A stretch of 22,569 nucleotides of DNA from JAMXLO01 sp041487355 (GTDB taxonomy: Bacteria; Pseudomonadota; Alphaproteobacteria; Acetobacterales; Acetobacteraceae), in assembly GCA_041487355.1 (NCBI GenBank), contig JBGPND010000069.1, positions 1 to 22,569 of the forward strand, in the 5' to 3' direction. Shown piece by piece: positions 1 through 6,510 of this stretch (position 1 is its first letter; the number at the start of each line of letters is the position of its first letter). Position numbers and translations under genes: made by a program. The notes below the pieces were generated by a model, which was not told where the DNA came from, searched no databases, and was given only the letters and a program-made list of their open reading frames with translations.

Positions 1-271
1 CGCGCAGCCCGTCGCAGGCGCGCAACGTGGGCTCCACGGCACGTTCGATCTGATTACGCAATGGCACCAGATGCTCCGGCCATGCGGCGCCGGTAAACCC
101 CTCGCGTGCCGCGCGCAGTGCCACATCGCGATCGCCCAGCGTCACCACCAGCGGCCCGATGTCGGGTGGATCCAGATGCCGCGCGATGAAGCCCAGCGCA
201 TCGAGCGTATCCAGCAGCCGCGCAACGACCACGACGATCGGATCCCGGAGGTGGTCGTCTGGCTCGCTCAT
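1..271 (-). CDS. N-terminal fragment of a protein of uncertain function, possibly alpha/beta-hydrolase (phospholipase-like)
   Basis: The frame opens with ATG at 271 and stays open to the window edge, giving 90 codons of the N-terminus (it begins MSEPDDHLRDPIVVVVARLL). A good Shine-Dalgarno, AAAGGAG, lies 8 bases upstream of the ATG. The visible part is helical and rich in Leu, Ala and Arg. It has no signal peptide and no catalytic motif. The pattern (LDALGFIARHLDPP near residue 22, then WPEHLVPLRNQIE near 64) reminds me of the leader region of bacterial phospholipase/carboxylesterase-like hydrolases, whose catalytic domain would lie outside the window. That is recollection, not a demonstrated match. 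The gene is divergent from the aminotransferase, with 75 bases between the two starts. I am fairly sure it is a gene and unsure of its function. Confidence 0.5.
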   Translation of the reverse strand, partial: MSEPDDHLRDPIVVVVARLLDTLDALGFIARHLDPPDIGPLVVTLGDRDVALRAAREGFTGAAWPEHLVPLRNQIERAVEPTLRACDGLR

Positions 272-290
272 CTGCGTGGCTCCTTTGGGT

Positions 291-319
291 TTGGCCCCAC
301 CTGCCCGACGGTCTACACT
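291..319 (+). promoter_or_regulatory. Possible sigma70-type promoter for the aminotransferase
   Basis: TTGGCC (291-296) and TACACT (314-319) are separated by 17 bases, and each matches the consensus hexamer at four of six positions. They lie in the short divergent intergenic region, about 28 bases before the aminotransferase ATG. This is pattern matching only; GC-rich DNA gives many such matches. Confidence 0.35.
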
Positions 320-346
320 CTGCCTCCGATAGCAGGAGACAAGACC

Positions 347-1756
347 ATGGCACCGCCTCCACCCTTCGGCGCGAATTCCGCCGCCGCGCGCGACATCGCC
401 AACGTGCTGCATCCCTACACCGACCTGGTCACCCACCAGGAAATCGGCCCGATGGTCGTGACACGCGGCAAGGGCGTGCGCGTGTGGGACGATGCGGGCA
501 AGGACTACATCGAGAGCGTCGCCGGGCTGTGGTGCGCATCGCTCGGCTTCGACAACGAGCGGCTGGTGCAGGCCGCCGCCAACCAGATGCGCAAGCTGCC
601 GTTCTATCACGCCTTCACCGCGAAATCGCACGAGCCGCTGATCGACTTGTCGGAAATGCTGATCGCGCGTGCGCCGGTGCCGATGAGCAAGGTATTCTTC
701 GCCAACTCGGGTTCCGAGGCGAATGACAGCGCCATCAAGATGGTGTGGTATTTCAACAACGCCGTCGGGCGGCCGAACAAGAAGAAGATCATTGGCCGGC
801 TGAAGGGCTATCACGGCATCACCATCGGCTCCGCCTCGCTCACCGGCATCCCGCACAACCACCGCGCGTTCGACCTGCCGCTGCCGGGCTTCTTCCACAC
901 CATGGCGCCGTACCACTACCACGGCGCCAATCCCGGCGAGAGCGAGGAGGCGTTCGCCTCGCGCTGCGCCGAGGAACTGGAGAAGATGATCCTCGCCGAA
1001 GGACCGGACACGGTCGCCGCGATGTGGGCCGAGCCGATCATGGGCGCCGGCGGCGTGATCGTTCCGCCGCGCAGCTACTTCGAGAAGATCCAGGCAGTGC
1101 TGCGCAAATACGACGTGCTGTTCGTCGCCGACGAGGTGATCTGCGGCTTCTGGCGCACCGGCAACTACTGGGGCAGCCAGACGCTGAACATGCAGCCCGA
1201 CATCCTCACCTGCGCCAAGGCGCTGTCCTCGTCGTATCTGCCGATCAGCGCGGTGATGGTGAACGAGCGCGTGTTCCAGGGGCTGGCGAAGCAGAGCCAC
1301 GAGATCGGCACGTTCGGCCACGGCTTCACCTATTCCGGCCATCCGGTGCCGGCTGCGGTGGCGATCGAGACGCTGAAGATCTACGACGAGATGAACATCG
1401 GCGAGCATGTCCGCACCGTCGGCGCGCACATGCAAAAGGAGCTGCGTCGCCGCTTCGCCGACCATCCGCTGGTGGGCGACGTGCGTGGCGTCGGCCTGAT
1501 CGCGGCGATCGAGCTGGTGGCCGACAAGGAGAAGCACCAGAACTTCGAGCCGTCGGCGAAGGTCGGCGGGCGCTTCACCAAGCTGATTGAGCAGAATGGC
1601 GTGATCGGCCGCACCGTGCCGGGCGACATACTCTGCTTCAGCCCGCCGCTGATCATCAGCGAGGCGGAGGTGAACGAGATGCTGGACCGTGTCGGCAAGG
1701 CGCTCGATGAGCTGACGGTGCAGTTGCGGCGCGAACAGATCGCGGTGGTGCGGTAG
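347..1756 (+). CDS. Class III pyridoxal-phosphate aminotransferase (omega-transaminase type)
   Basis: This 469-residue PLP enzyme would move an amino group from an amine or omega-amino acid to pyruvate or another keto acid in the cytoplasm. Visible family features are SGSEAN (residues 121-126, phosphate binding), DEVICGF with the PLP-pyridine Asp262, and CAKALSS with the Schiff-base Lys291. Length is normal for the SpuC/beta-alanine-pyruvate transaminase group. The frame is open further upstream, but I chose ATG 347 because AGGAG precedes it by 9 bases and the family-like sequence starts there. A small exported-protein gene follows 24 bases downstream and may be cotranscribed. The substrate cannot be read from the sequence. 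Putrescine, beta-alanine, GABA or taurine are possible, and taurine would fit the sulfonate genes elsewhere in the window only as speculation. Confidence 0.9.
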   Translation: MAPPPPFGANSAAARDIANVLHPYTDLVTHQEIGPMVVTRGKGVRVWDDAGKDYIESVAGLWCASLGFDNERLVQAAANQMRKLPFYHAFTAKSHEPLIDLSEMLIARAPVPMSKVFFANSGSEANDSAIKMVWYFNNAVGRPNKKKIIGRLKGYHGITIGSASLTGIPHNHRAFDLPLPGFFHTMAPYHYHGANPGESEEAFASRCAEELEKMILAEGPDTVAAMWAEPIMGAGGVIVPPRSYFEKIQAVLRKYDVLFVADEVICGFWRTGNYWGSQTLNMQPDILTCAKALSSSYLPISAVMVNERVFQGLAKQSHEIGTFGHGFTYSGHPVPAAVAIETLKIYDEMNIGEHVRTVGAHMQKELRRRFADHPLVGDVRGVGLIAAIELVADKEKHQNFEPSAKVGGRFTKLIEQNGVIGRTVPGDILCFSPPLIISEAEVNEMLDRVGKALDELTVQLRREQIAVVR

Positions 1757-1780
1757 ACCGCTTCACGCGCACGCCGGGCG

Positions 1781-2224
1781 ATGCGCCGGTTTCTCCCCGC
1801 GGCGGCGGCATGGCTTTGCCTGGCCATGGCCGCCCCGCCCGCCGGCGCCCAGCCCGCGCTCGACGCCTTCGATGCGGTGCAGGCCAGCGCCGAGATCGCC
1901 AACGACCTCGCCAGGCGCGATCTGGATGGCGCGGCCGCGGCGGCATCGAAGCTGATGGAAGCGACCACGCCCGACAAGCTGAAGGATGTATTCCAGCTCG
2001 TGCTCGGCCTCGGGCAAAGCCAGTACACTGACCTGCTGTATGCGCGGGACTACGGCAAGACCGAGAAGGACGTCATCTACAAGATTGACTTCGACAAGGC
2101 GTTCCTGTTCGTCCGCTATCTCTATCACGTGGACAACGGTGCCTGGCGTCTGATCCATATCCATCTGAAGACGGAAAACGAGGAGCCGTTCCCGAAGGAG
2201 TGGGCGCACATCTATCCGAAGTGA
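1781..2224 (+). CDS. Small exported protein of unknown function
   Basis: A 147-residue protein with a clear Sec-type signal peptide: MRRF, then a hydrophobic Ala/Leu stretch, and a probable AGA-Q cleavage site near residue 23. The mature part has an Ala-rich helical half (residues 25-75) followed by an alternating half ending in FVRYLYHVDNGAWRLIHIHL and an aromatic C-terminus. That ending resembles small periplasmic NTF2/DUF-type domains, but I do not recognise a named family. It starts 24 bases after the aminotransferase stop, on the same strand and with no strong ribosome-binding site, so cotranscription is plausible. Expected location is the periplasm. The downstream neighbour is convergent, and a long palindrome separates the two. 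Confidence 0.75.
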   Translation: MRRFLPAAAAWLCLAMAAPPAGAQPALDAFDAVQASAEIANDLARRDLDGAAAAASKLMEATTPDKLKDVFQLVLGLGQSQYTDLLYARDYGKTEKDVIYKIDFDKAFLFVRYLYHVDNGAWRLIHIHLKTENEEPFPKEWAHIYPK

Positions 2225-2240
2225 GCCATTGGGCGACTAT

Positions 2241-2376
2241 AGCGGGTTCAGCCAGTCGTGATGGGTATCGCTCCGCTCAACCCATCCTACGGAATACGGG
2301 CGGCGGGCGGCGTAGGATGGGTTGAGCGGAGCGATATCCATCATTGCGGCGAGATTCCAGTTATGCTGAACCCGCT
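2241..2376. repeat. Nested palindromic element between convergent genes (repeat A, copy 1)
   Basis: An inner inverted repeat pairs 2261-2291 with 2311-2341, 31-base arms with a single mismatch and a 19-base spacer. The core is GCTCAACCCATCCTACG and its complement. An outer perfect 12-base inverted repeat, AGCGGGTTCAGC (2241-2252) and GCTGAACCCGCT (2365-2376), encloses it and ends directly at the stop codon of the polyprenyl synthase. The inner unit recurs at 15731-15817. It could fold as a long hairpin in RNA from either side and act as a bidirectional terminator or mRNA stabiliser, though no U-tract follows. Confidence 0.85.
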
Positions 2377-3441
2377 CTACCGCGCCCGGCTCACCGTGTA
2401 GTCCGCCACGTCCATCAGCGCGCGCCACAGCGCGCTGTCCGGGAACGGCGCAAGCGCCGCCTTCGCCGCCGCGGCAAATCCCGCGGCGCGGCCGAGCGTG
2501 GCGCGGATCGCACCACAGCGGTCCATCAGATGCAGCGCGCGATCGAGGTCGGCTTCGTTCTGCTCGGTCGCCTCGATGGTGCGGCACCAGAACTCGCGGT
2601 CGGCGGCATCGCCCGCCTGGTACGCCACCAGCACCGGCAGCGTGATCTTGCCCTCGCGGAAATCGTCGCCGACGGTCTTGCCCAGCACCGCCTGATCCGC
2701 CGCGTAGTCCAGTGCATCGTCGACCAACTGGAACGCGATGCCGAGATTCATGCCGTAGTCGGCCAGCGCCGCCGCCTCGCTCTCCGGCCGGCTCGCCACC
2801 ACGGCACCCACCTCACAGGCCGCGGCGAACAGTGCCGCCGTCTTGCCCTTGACCACCTCGAGATAGCGCGCCTCGGGCGTGGAGAGGTCGTTCTGCGTGA
2901 CGAGCTGCAGCACCTCGCCCTCGGCGATCGTCGCCGCCGCGCGCGAGAGGATGGAGAGCACGACAAGCGAGCCGTCCTCCACCATGAGTTGGAAGGCGCG
3001 GGCGAACAGGAAGTCGCCCACCAGTACCGAAGCCTGGTTGCCGAACACCGCGTTGGCCGAGGCCAGCCCCCGCCGCAGCAGGCTCTCGTCCACCACATCG
3101 TCGTGCAGCAGCGTGGCGGTGTGGATGAATTCGACGCAGGCGGCGAGCTTCACATGCCGCGCCCCGACGCCATCGCCGGGGTAGCCGCACAGCCGCGCCG
3201 AGGCGAGCGTCAGCAGCGGACGCAGCCGCTTGCCGCCGGCGGCGACGATATGCGCGGCGAGCTGCGGGATCAGCGCCACCGGGCTGTCCATGCGCGCCAC
3301 TATGGTGCGGTTGCACGCCTCCAGGTCGGGCTGGAGCAGGGCAACCAGCGCGCCCAGCGCGTCCCCGCCACCCGAGACGTGCGCGTCCAGGCGCGGAGGA
3401 AGCGCCGGACTGGCCTGGGACGGACGGGCGACGACGTCCAA
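2377..3441 (-). CDS. ispB: Long-chain polyprenyl (octa/decaprenyl) diphosphate synthase
   Basis: This trans-isoprenyl diphosphate synthase condenses isopentenyl diphosphate units to make the ubiquinone side chain. Counting from the TTG start, the first Asp-rich motif DDVVD is at residues 114-118 and the second, DDALD, at 241-245. GGKRLRP (IPP binding) and the FIHTATLLHDDVVD context typical of IspB/DdsA are also present. I chose TTG 3441 (354 residues) because AGGAGA lies 5 bases upstream of it. ATG at 3483 in the same frame would add 14 residues, but it has only a weak Shine-Dalgarno and overlaps a possible -10 box. Length fits the family either way. Chain length (C40 or C50) cannot be read here; alphaproteobacteria usually make Q-10. 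The gene is divergent from the DUF2007 gene, a common neighbour. Confidence 0.93.
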   Translation of the reverse strand: MDVVARPSQASPALPPRLDAHVSGGGDALGALVALLQPDLEACNRTIVARMDSPVALIPQLAAHIVAAGGKRLRPLLTLASARLCGYPGDGVGARHVKLAACVEFIHTATLLHDDVVDESLLRRGLASANAVFGNQASVLVGDFLFARAFQLMVEDGSLVVLSILSRAAATIAEGEVLQLVTQNDLSTPEARYLEVVKGKTAALFAAACEVGAVVASRPESEAAALADYGMNLGIAFQLVDDALDYAADQAVLGKTVGDDFREGKITLPVLVAYQAGDAADREFWCRTIEATEQNEADLDRALHLMDRCGAIRATLGRAAGFAAAAKAALAPFPDSALWRALMDVADYTVSRAR

Positions 3442-3478
3442 GCTGGTCTCCTGGCTTGCATGTCTGGCGGACACAGGC

Positions 3479-3508
3479 ACCATATCGGCGCCCCGGAAAG
3501 GGGGTCAA
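3479..3508 (-). promoter_or_regulatory. Possible promoter of the polyprenyl synthase gene
   Basis: On the minus strand TTGACC (3508-3503) is followed after 18 bases by TATGGT (3484-3479). Transcription would begin near 3470, downstream of the ATG at 3483 and upstream of the AGGAGA-preceded TTG at 3441. This is part of the reason for preferring the TTG start. The match is suggestive only. Confidence 0.3.
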
Positions 3509-3544
3509 GCAAGGCCGCCCCACCCCACATCCGGAACAGAGCCC

Positions 3545-3751
3545 GTGCGAGTCCTGGTGACGTCCAACGATCCGGTCCGCCTGTCGTTCCTGACCGTGCT
3601 GCTGGCCGACGCCGGCATCGCCGCGGTCGTGCTGGATGCGCACACCAGCGCGGTGGAGGGCAGCATCGGCGCCATTCCCCGCCGCCTGGCAGTGGCCGCA
3701 GAGGACGAACAGCGCGCCCGGCGCGTGCTGGCGGAGGCGGGGGAGATTTGA
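3545..3751 (+). CDS. DUF2007 family small protein (putative signal-transducing protein)
   Basis: A 68-residue protein starting at GTG 3545. It shows the DUF2007 pattern from end to end: a beta strand and NDPVRLSFLTVLLADAGI, then the conserved DAHTSAVEGSIGAIPRRLAV centre, then an AEDEQRARRVLAEAG helix. Family members fold like the ACT or P-II-related ferredoxin-like domain; their role is not established. The start is set by the family N-terminus and by GGAA about 10 bases upstream; the frame is open further upstream, where it overlaps the divergent neighbour. In related genomes, as I recall, this gene usually precedes an rRNA/tRNA methyltransferase gene. Here none follows. Confidence 0.8.
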   Translation: MRVLVTSNDPVRLSFLTVLLADAGIAAVVLDAHTSAVEGSIGAIPRRLAVAAEDEQRARRVLAEAGEI

Positions 3752-3936
3752 GGGGCACGTGTGGGCCGGAGAAACGCAGGGTACGCATGGGCTGGTGACG
3801 AGCCCGGCGAATTGCATGTTCTCGTCATTCACGCGCTGCGTGAGGGATGGGTGTCATCGCACACGGCTCGTTCGCTCCTCATCATCATGAGGCTGCCACC
3901 GTCACGCGGCAGGCACCGGCGCCTTTTGCGGGGACA

Positions 3937-4155
3937 TCAGGCGAGGGTCGCGAGCATTTCCTCGTCCGTCGGGAACCGGCCGGTCGCCTTCTTGGAGTAG
4001 GCGAGCCTGCCGTCCACCGTGATCTCGAAGACGCCGCCGCCCGACTTGCGCAAGGCAACCTGGGCGGTTGGCATCCTGGCGAGCATCATGTCCCGCGCCG
4101 CACGGGCGCGCGGTTCATAGCCTCACGCGCCGCAGTATTCGATTTCGACCTGCAT
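3937..4155 (-). CDS. SelW-like (Rdx family) protein, candidate selenoprotein with in-frame TGA
   Basis: Reading from ATG 4155 to the TGA stop at 3939-3937 gives 72 residues if the TGA at 4125-4123 (codon 11) is read as selenocysteine. The start is MQVEIEYCGA, then TGA, then GYEPRARAARDMML. Eukaryotic SelW has the same Cys-Gly-Ala-Sec-Gly-Tyr motif after a short beta strand. The rest also fits the thioredoxin-like Rdx fold: a helix, then VALRKSGGGVFEITVDGRLAYSKK with the usual 'hairpin strand, GGxFE, hxVDGxLhxSKK' order, and a final helix. The expected role is thiol/selenol redox chemistry in the cytosol. AGGAG (4168-4164) lies 8 bases before the ATG. A GC hairpin follows the TGA at SECIS-like distance. 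The alternative is a Cys homologue (CxxC) broken by one base change to TGA. Confidence 0.72.
4093..4113 (-). promoter_or_regulatory. Candidate bacterial SECIS hairpin
   Basis: Downstream of the in-frame TGA (4125-4123) the message can fold in two registers. One pairs CCGCGC (4113-4108) with GCGCGG (4098-4093) around a 9-base loop. The other pairs CGCGCC (4110-4105) with GGCGCG (4099-4094) around the loop CGTGC. The loop starts 15 or 18 bases after the TGA and has a G in its first two positions, as I recall for bacterial SECIS elements. In GC-rich DNA such stems arise easily, so this is supporting evidence only. Confidence 0.45.
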
Positions 4156-4269
4156 CCTGTGGTCTCCTGATCGCGGGAAACCAGGGCATCGTGGCACCTG
4201 CCGTCGCAGGCGGCAAGCAAGGGTTCGCCACGGGAACACGAAGCACCGGAAGGCTCAGTCTGCTCGCGC

Positions 4270-4297
4270 TCTTCGTGTCTTCGTGTCTTTGTGGTGA
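4270..4297. repeat. Short dispersed-type intergenic motif (ACACGAAG tandem core)
   Basis: Read on the minus strand, the segment is TTCACCACAAAG followed by two tandem copies of ACACGAAG. I recall this wording from intergenic regions of many unrelated bacteria. It lies in the 172-base divergent region between the SelW-like gene and manC. There is only one copy in the window, so its status as a repeat rests on recollection. Confidence 0.35.
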
Positions 4298-4327
4298 ATC
4301 CATCCTTGTTGAGGCACACTGCGCCCC

Positions 4328-5761
4328 ATGAGCGAACACCGCATCGTCCCCGTGATCCTCTCCGGCGGCTCCGGCACGCGGCTGTGGCCGGTCTCGCGCG
4401 AGAGCTTCCCCAAGCAACTCTGGCCGCTCGTGTCGGACCGCACGTTGCTGCAGGAGACGGCGCAGCGGGCCCGCGGCGACGGCTTCGCCCCGCCCATCGT
4501 GGTGTGCAACCAGGAGCACAGGTTCCTGATCGCCGAACAACTCCGCGCCGTGGGCATAAAGGATGCCCGCATCCTGCTGGAACCGGTCGGGCGGAACAGC
4601 GCCCCCGCGATCGCCGCGGCAGCGGTTCTGGTCGCGGAAGACGACCCGGACGCGATTCTGTGGATGCTGGCCGCCGACCACGTGATCGCCGATACCGCCT
4701 CGCTGCATCGCAGCTTCGCGGCCGCCGCGACAGCAGCATGCGCCGGGCGCGTGGTGACATTCGGCATGCGTCCGACCGCACCGGAGACCGGCTACGGCTA
4801 TATCGAACTCGGCGCCGCGCTGGACGATGCGCCGGGCGTATTCGCGGTCACCCGATTTATCGAGAAGCCGGACCCGGCAACGGCCGCCCGACTTGCCACC
4901 GACCAGCAGCATCTTTGGAACTCGGGCATGTTCGTCTTCACCGCACGGACTCTGCTCGATGAGATGGAGACGCACGCGCCCGACGTGCTTCACGCCGTAC
5001 GCCGGGCAGTGGCCGAGCGGCGGGAGGACCTGGACTTCATCCGCCTCGGCGTCGAAGCGTTCTCCGCCAGCCCTTCGATCAGCCTGGACTATGCGGTGGC
5101 CGAACGCACCAGCCGCGCCGCCGTGGTCCCGGCCGATATCGGCTGGTCGGATGTGGGGAGCTGGGGCGCGCTGTGGGAACTGGGACGCAAGGACGCGGAC
5201 GGCAACGTCGCGGTCGGCGACGTGCTGCTGGAAGGCGCGCGCAACTGCTACGTCCGCAGCGACGGCATGTTGGCCGCGGTGGTGGGCCTGGATGACGCCG
5301 TCGTCGTAGTGACCGAAGACGCGGTGCTGGCGATGCATCGCGATCACGCGCAGGACGTGAAGAAGGTGGTCGACCGGCTGAAGGCAGCGGGCCGGCATGA
5401 GGCGGTGACGCACAATCGGCTGTACCGTCCCTGGGGTTTCTTCGAGAGCCTGATCCAGGGCGAGCGCTTCCAGGTGAAGCGCCTCGTGGTCTCGCCCGGC
5501 CGCAAGCTCTCGCTACAGAAGCATTTCCATCGCGCCGAGCACTGGGTGGTGGTGAACGGCAGCGCCCTGGTGACGCGCGACGACGAGACACTGCTGGTGC
5601 GCGAGAACGAGAGCGTCTACCTGCCGCTGGGCTGCGTGCATCGGCTGGAGAACCCCGGGAAAATCCCGCTCACGCTGATCGAGGTGCAATCCGGCGCGTA
5701 TCTCGGCGAGGACGACATCGTGCGCCTCGACGACGTCTACAACCGCACTTCGTCGGACTGA
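4328..5761 (+). CDS. manC: Bifunctional mannose-1-phosphate guanylyltransferase / mannose-6-phosphate isomerase
   Basis: A 477-residue type II PMI-GMP enzyme that makes GDP-mannose, the precursor of GDP-mannose and GDP-fucose sugars for exopolysaccharide or LPS. The N-terminal nucleotidyltransferase domain shows GGSGTRLWPVSRESFPKQ (residues 13-30), FIEKP (177-181, with the catalytic Lys) and a WNSGMF motif. The C-terminal cupin isomerase domain shows QKHFHRAEHW with metal ligands around His399, His401 and His405, and the usual VQSGAYLGEDDIVRL ending. Length matches E. coli CpsB/ManC. The ATG follows a weakly purine-rich leader with no strong Shine-Dalgarno. The gene is convergent with the PAP2 phosphatase and overlaps it by 25 bases. 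No other sugar-nucleotide or glycosyltransferase gene is in the window. Confidence 0.95.
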   Translation: MSEHRIVPVILSGGSGTRLWPVSRESFPKQLWPLVSDRTLLQETAQRARGDGFAPPIVVCNQEHRFLIAEQLRAVGIKDARILLEPVGRNSAPAIAAAAVLVAEDDPDAILWMLAADHVIADTASLHRSFAAAATAACAGRVVTFGMRPTAPETGYGYIELGAALDDAPGVFAVTRFIEKPDPATAARLATDQQHLWNSGMFVFTARTLLDEMETHAPDVLHAVRRAVAERREDLDFIRLGVEAFSASPSISLDYAVAERTSRAAVVPADIGWSDVGSWGALWELGRKDADGNVAVGDVLLEGARNCYVRSDGMLAAVVGLDDAVVVVTEDAVLAMHRDHAQDVKKVVDRLKAAGRHEAVTHNRLYRPWGFFESLIQGERFQVKRLVVSPGRKLSLQKHFHRAEHWVVVNGSALVTRDDETLLVRENESVYLPLGCVHRLENPGKIPLTLIEVQSGAYLGEDDIVRLDDVYNRTSSD

Positions 5762-6327
5762 CACACCGCCAGCATCTGCGCGACCCGCAATGCCGTGGCG
5801 CGGATATGCGCCTCGGCGGGAAAGTGCAGGCCGTGGAACAGCACGACAACCACCACTGCAACGATGGCGATGCGCGGGACATCGAGACCTGGCGGCGGGC
5901 GGCCGGCGAGCAGCAGCAGGGCCAATGCTCCCACCAATCCCACCACCGCGCCGAGCATCACCTCCGGCAGCGAATGGACGCCGAGCACAAGGCGCGAGAC
6001 GCCGATGACGACCGCAGCGAGGGCAGCCAAGGTCAGGACGGTGGCACGCCGGCGGAACAGCAGAACGGCGAGGCCGCCGGTGACGACAGTGGCGGCGGCG
6101 ACGTGGCCGCTCGGGGTGTGGATATCGGTCGTGCCGAAGCTATGTGCGCAGGCGAGGAAGACCAGCTTGAGCGCCAGCATCGCGGCGAAGGTCGCGACCG
6201 CGGCCAGCGCCCAGGCCGCCGCACCGCGCCGCCAGCCCTGCACCAGCAACACGATGCCGATCGCGAGGACGAGCGGCAGGATGACCGCCTGATCGGCGAA
6301 ATCGGTGATGAAGGTCACGAGCGGCAA
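5737..6327 (-). CDS. PAP2-family membrane phosphatase
   Basis: A 196-residue integral membrane protein with about five or six hydrophobic segments. It carries the PAP2 phosphatase motifs: TPSGHVAAATVV (motif 2, with the catalytic His) and GVSRLVLGVHSLPEVMLGAVVG (motif 3, SRxxLGxHxxxD-like, with Glu in place of the usual Asp). The first motif (KxxxxxxRP) is degenerate: only a Lys in LALKLVFLACAHSF is seen. Family members dephosphorylate lipid phosphates such as undecaprenyl diphosphate or phosphatidate on the outer face of the membrane. The start is a TTG at 6327, because an in-frame stop lies just upstream; GTG 6318 is possible. The 3' end overlaps manC by 25 bases on the opposite strand, so each gene's terminator region lies inside the other. 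Confidence 0.82.
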   Translation of the reverse strand: MPLVTFITDFADQAVILPLVLAIGIVLLVQGWRRGAAAWALAAVATFAAMLALKLVFLACAHSFGTTDIHTPSGHVAAATVVTGGLAVLLFRRRATVLTLAALAAVVIGVSRLVLGVHSLPEVMLGAVVGLVGALALLLLAGRPPPGLDVPRIAIVAVVVVVLFHGLHFPAEAHIRATALRVAQMLAVCQSDEVRL

Positions 6328-6328
6328 G

Positions 6329-6339
6329 TTACCTGGTAA
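6329..6339. promoter_or_regulatory. Short palindrome upstream of the PAP2 gene
   Basis: TTACCTGGTAA is a perfect 5+1+5 palindrome placed immediately before the PAP2 start codon, in an AT-richer patch. It could be a small operator or part of the ribosome-binding region (AGGTAAC before TTG). Nothing else supports a function. The rest of the 183-base divergent region up to 6510 shows no convincing gene. Confidence 0.2.
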
Positions 6340-6510
6340 ATGATTTCGCTTCCTTCAACAGCCGCGCCAGGCCCGGGATGGAGCAGGCTCTCAAGTATCT
6401 ATGTGGTCGAATGGACAGACTCCAGCCCTGACCGCAGCAGCTTGATCACGATCTCCAGCCATGCGATGCGGGATGCGCTCGCGCATATGAGCCAATAGGG
6501 GGGTGAAGCC

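Noticed and set aside
71..346. Upstream extension of the aminotransferase frame
   Set aside because: It overlaps the divergent gene at 1-271, has no family-like sequence, and ATG 347 has a good ribosome-binding site.
2344..3798. Long plus-strand frame opposite the polyprenyl synthase
   Set aside because: It is rich in Arg, His and Gln as typical of antisense shadow frames in GC-rich DNA, and the opposite strand encodes a clear IspB. Its end covers the DUF2007 gene in another frame.
3752..3936. A short gene between DUF2007 and the SelW-like gene
   Set aside because: Several small frames exist but none has a ribosome-binding site or recognisable sequence.
4115..5413. Long minus-strand frame opposite manC
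   Set aside because: A shadow of manC with no recognisable domain; it also runs into the SelW-like gene in a different frame.
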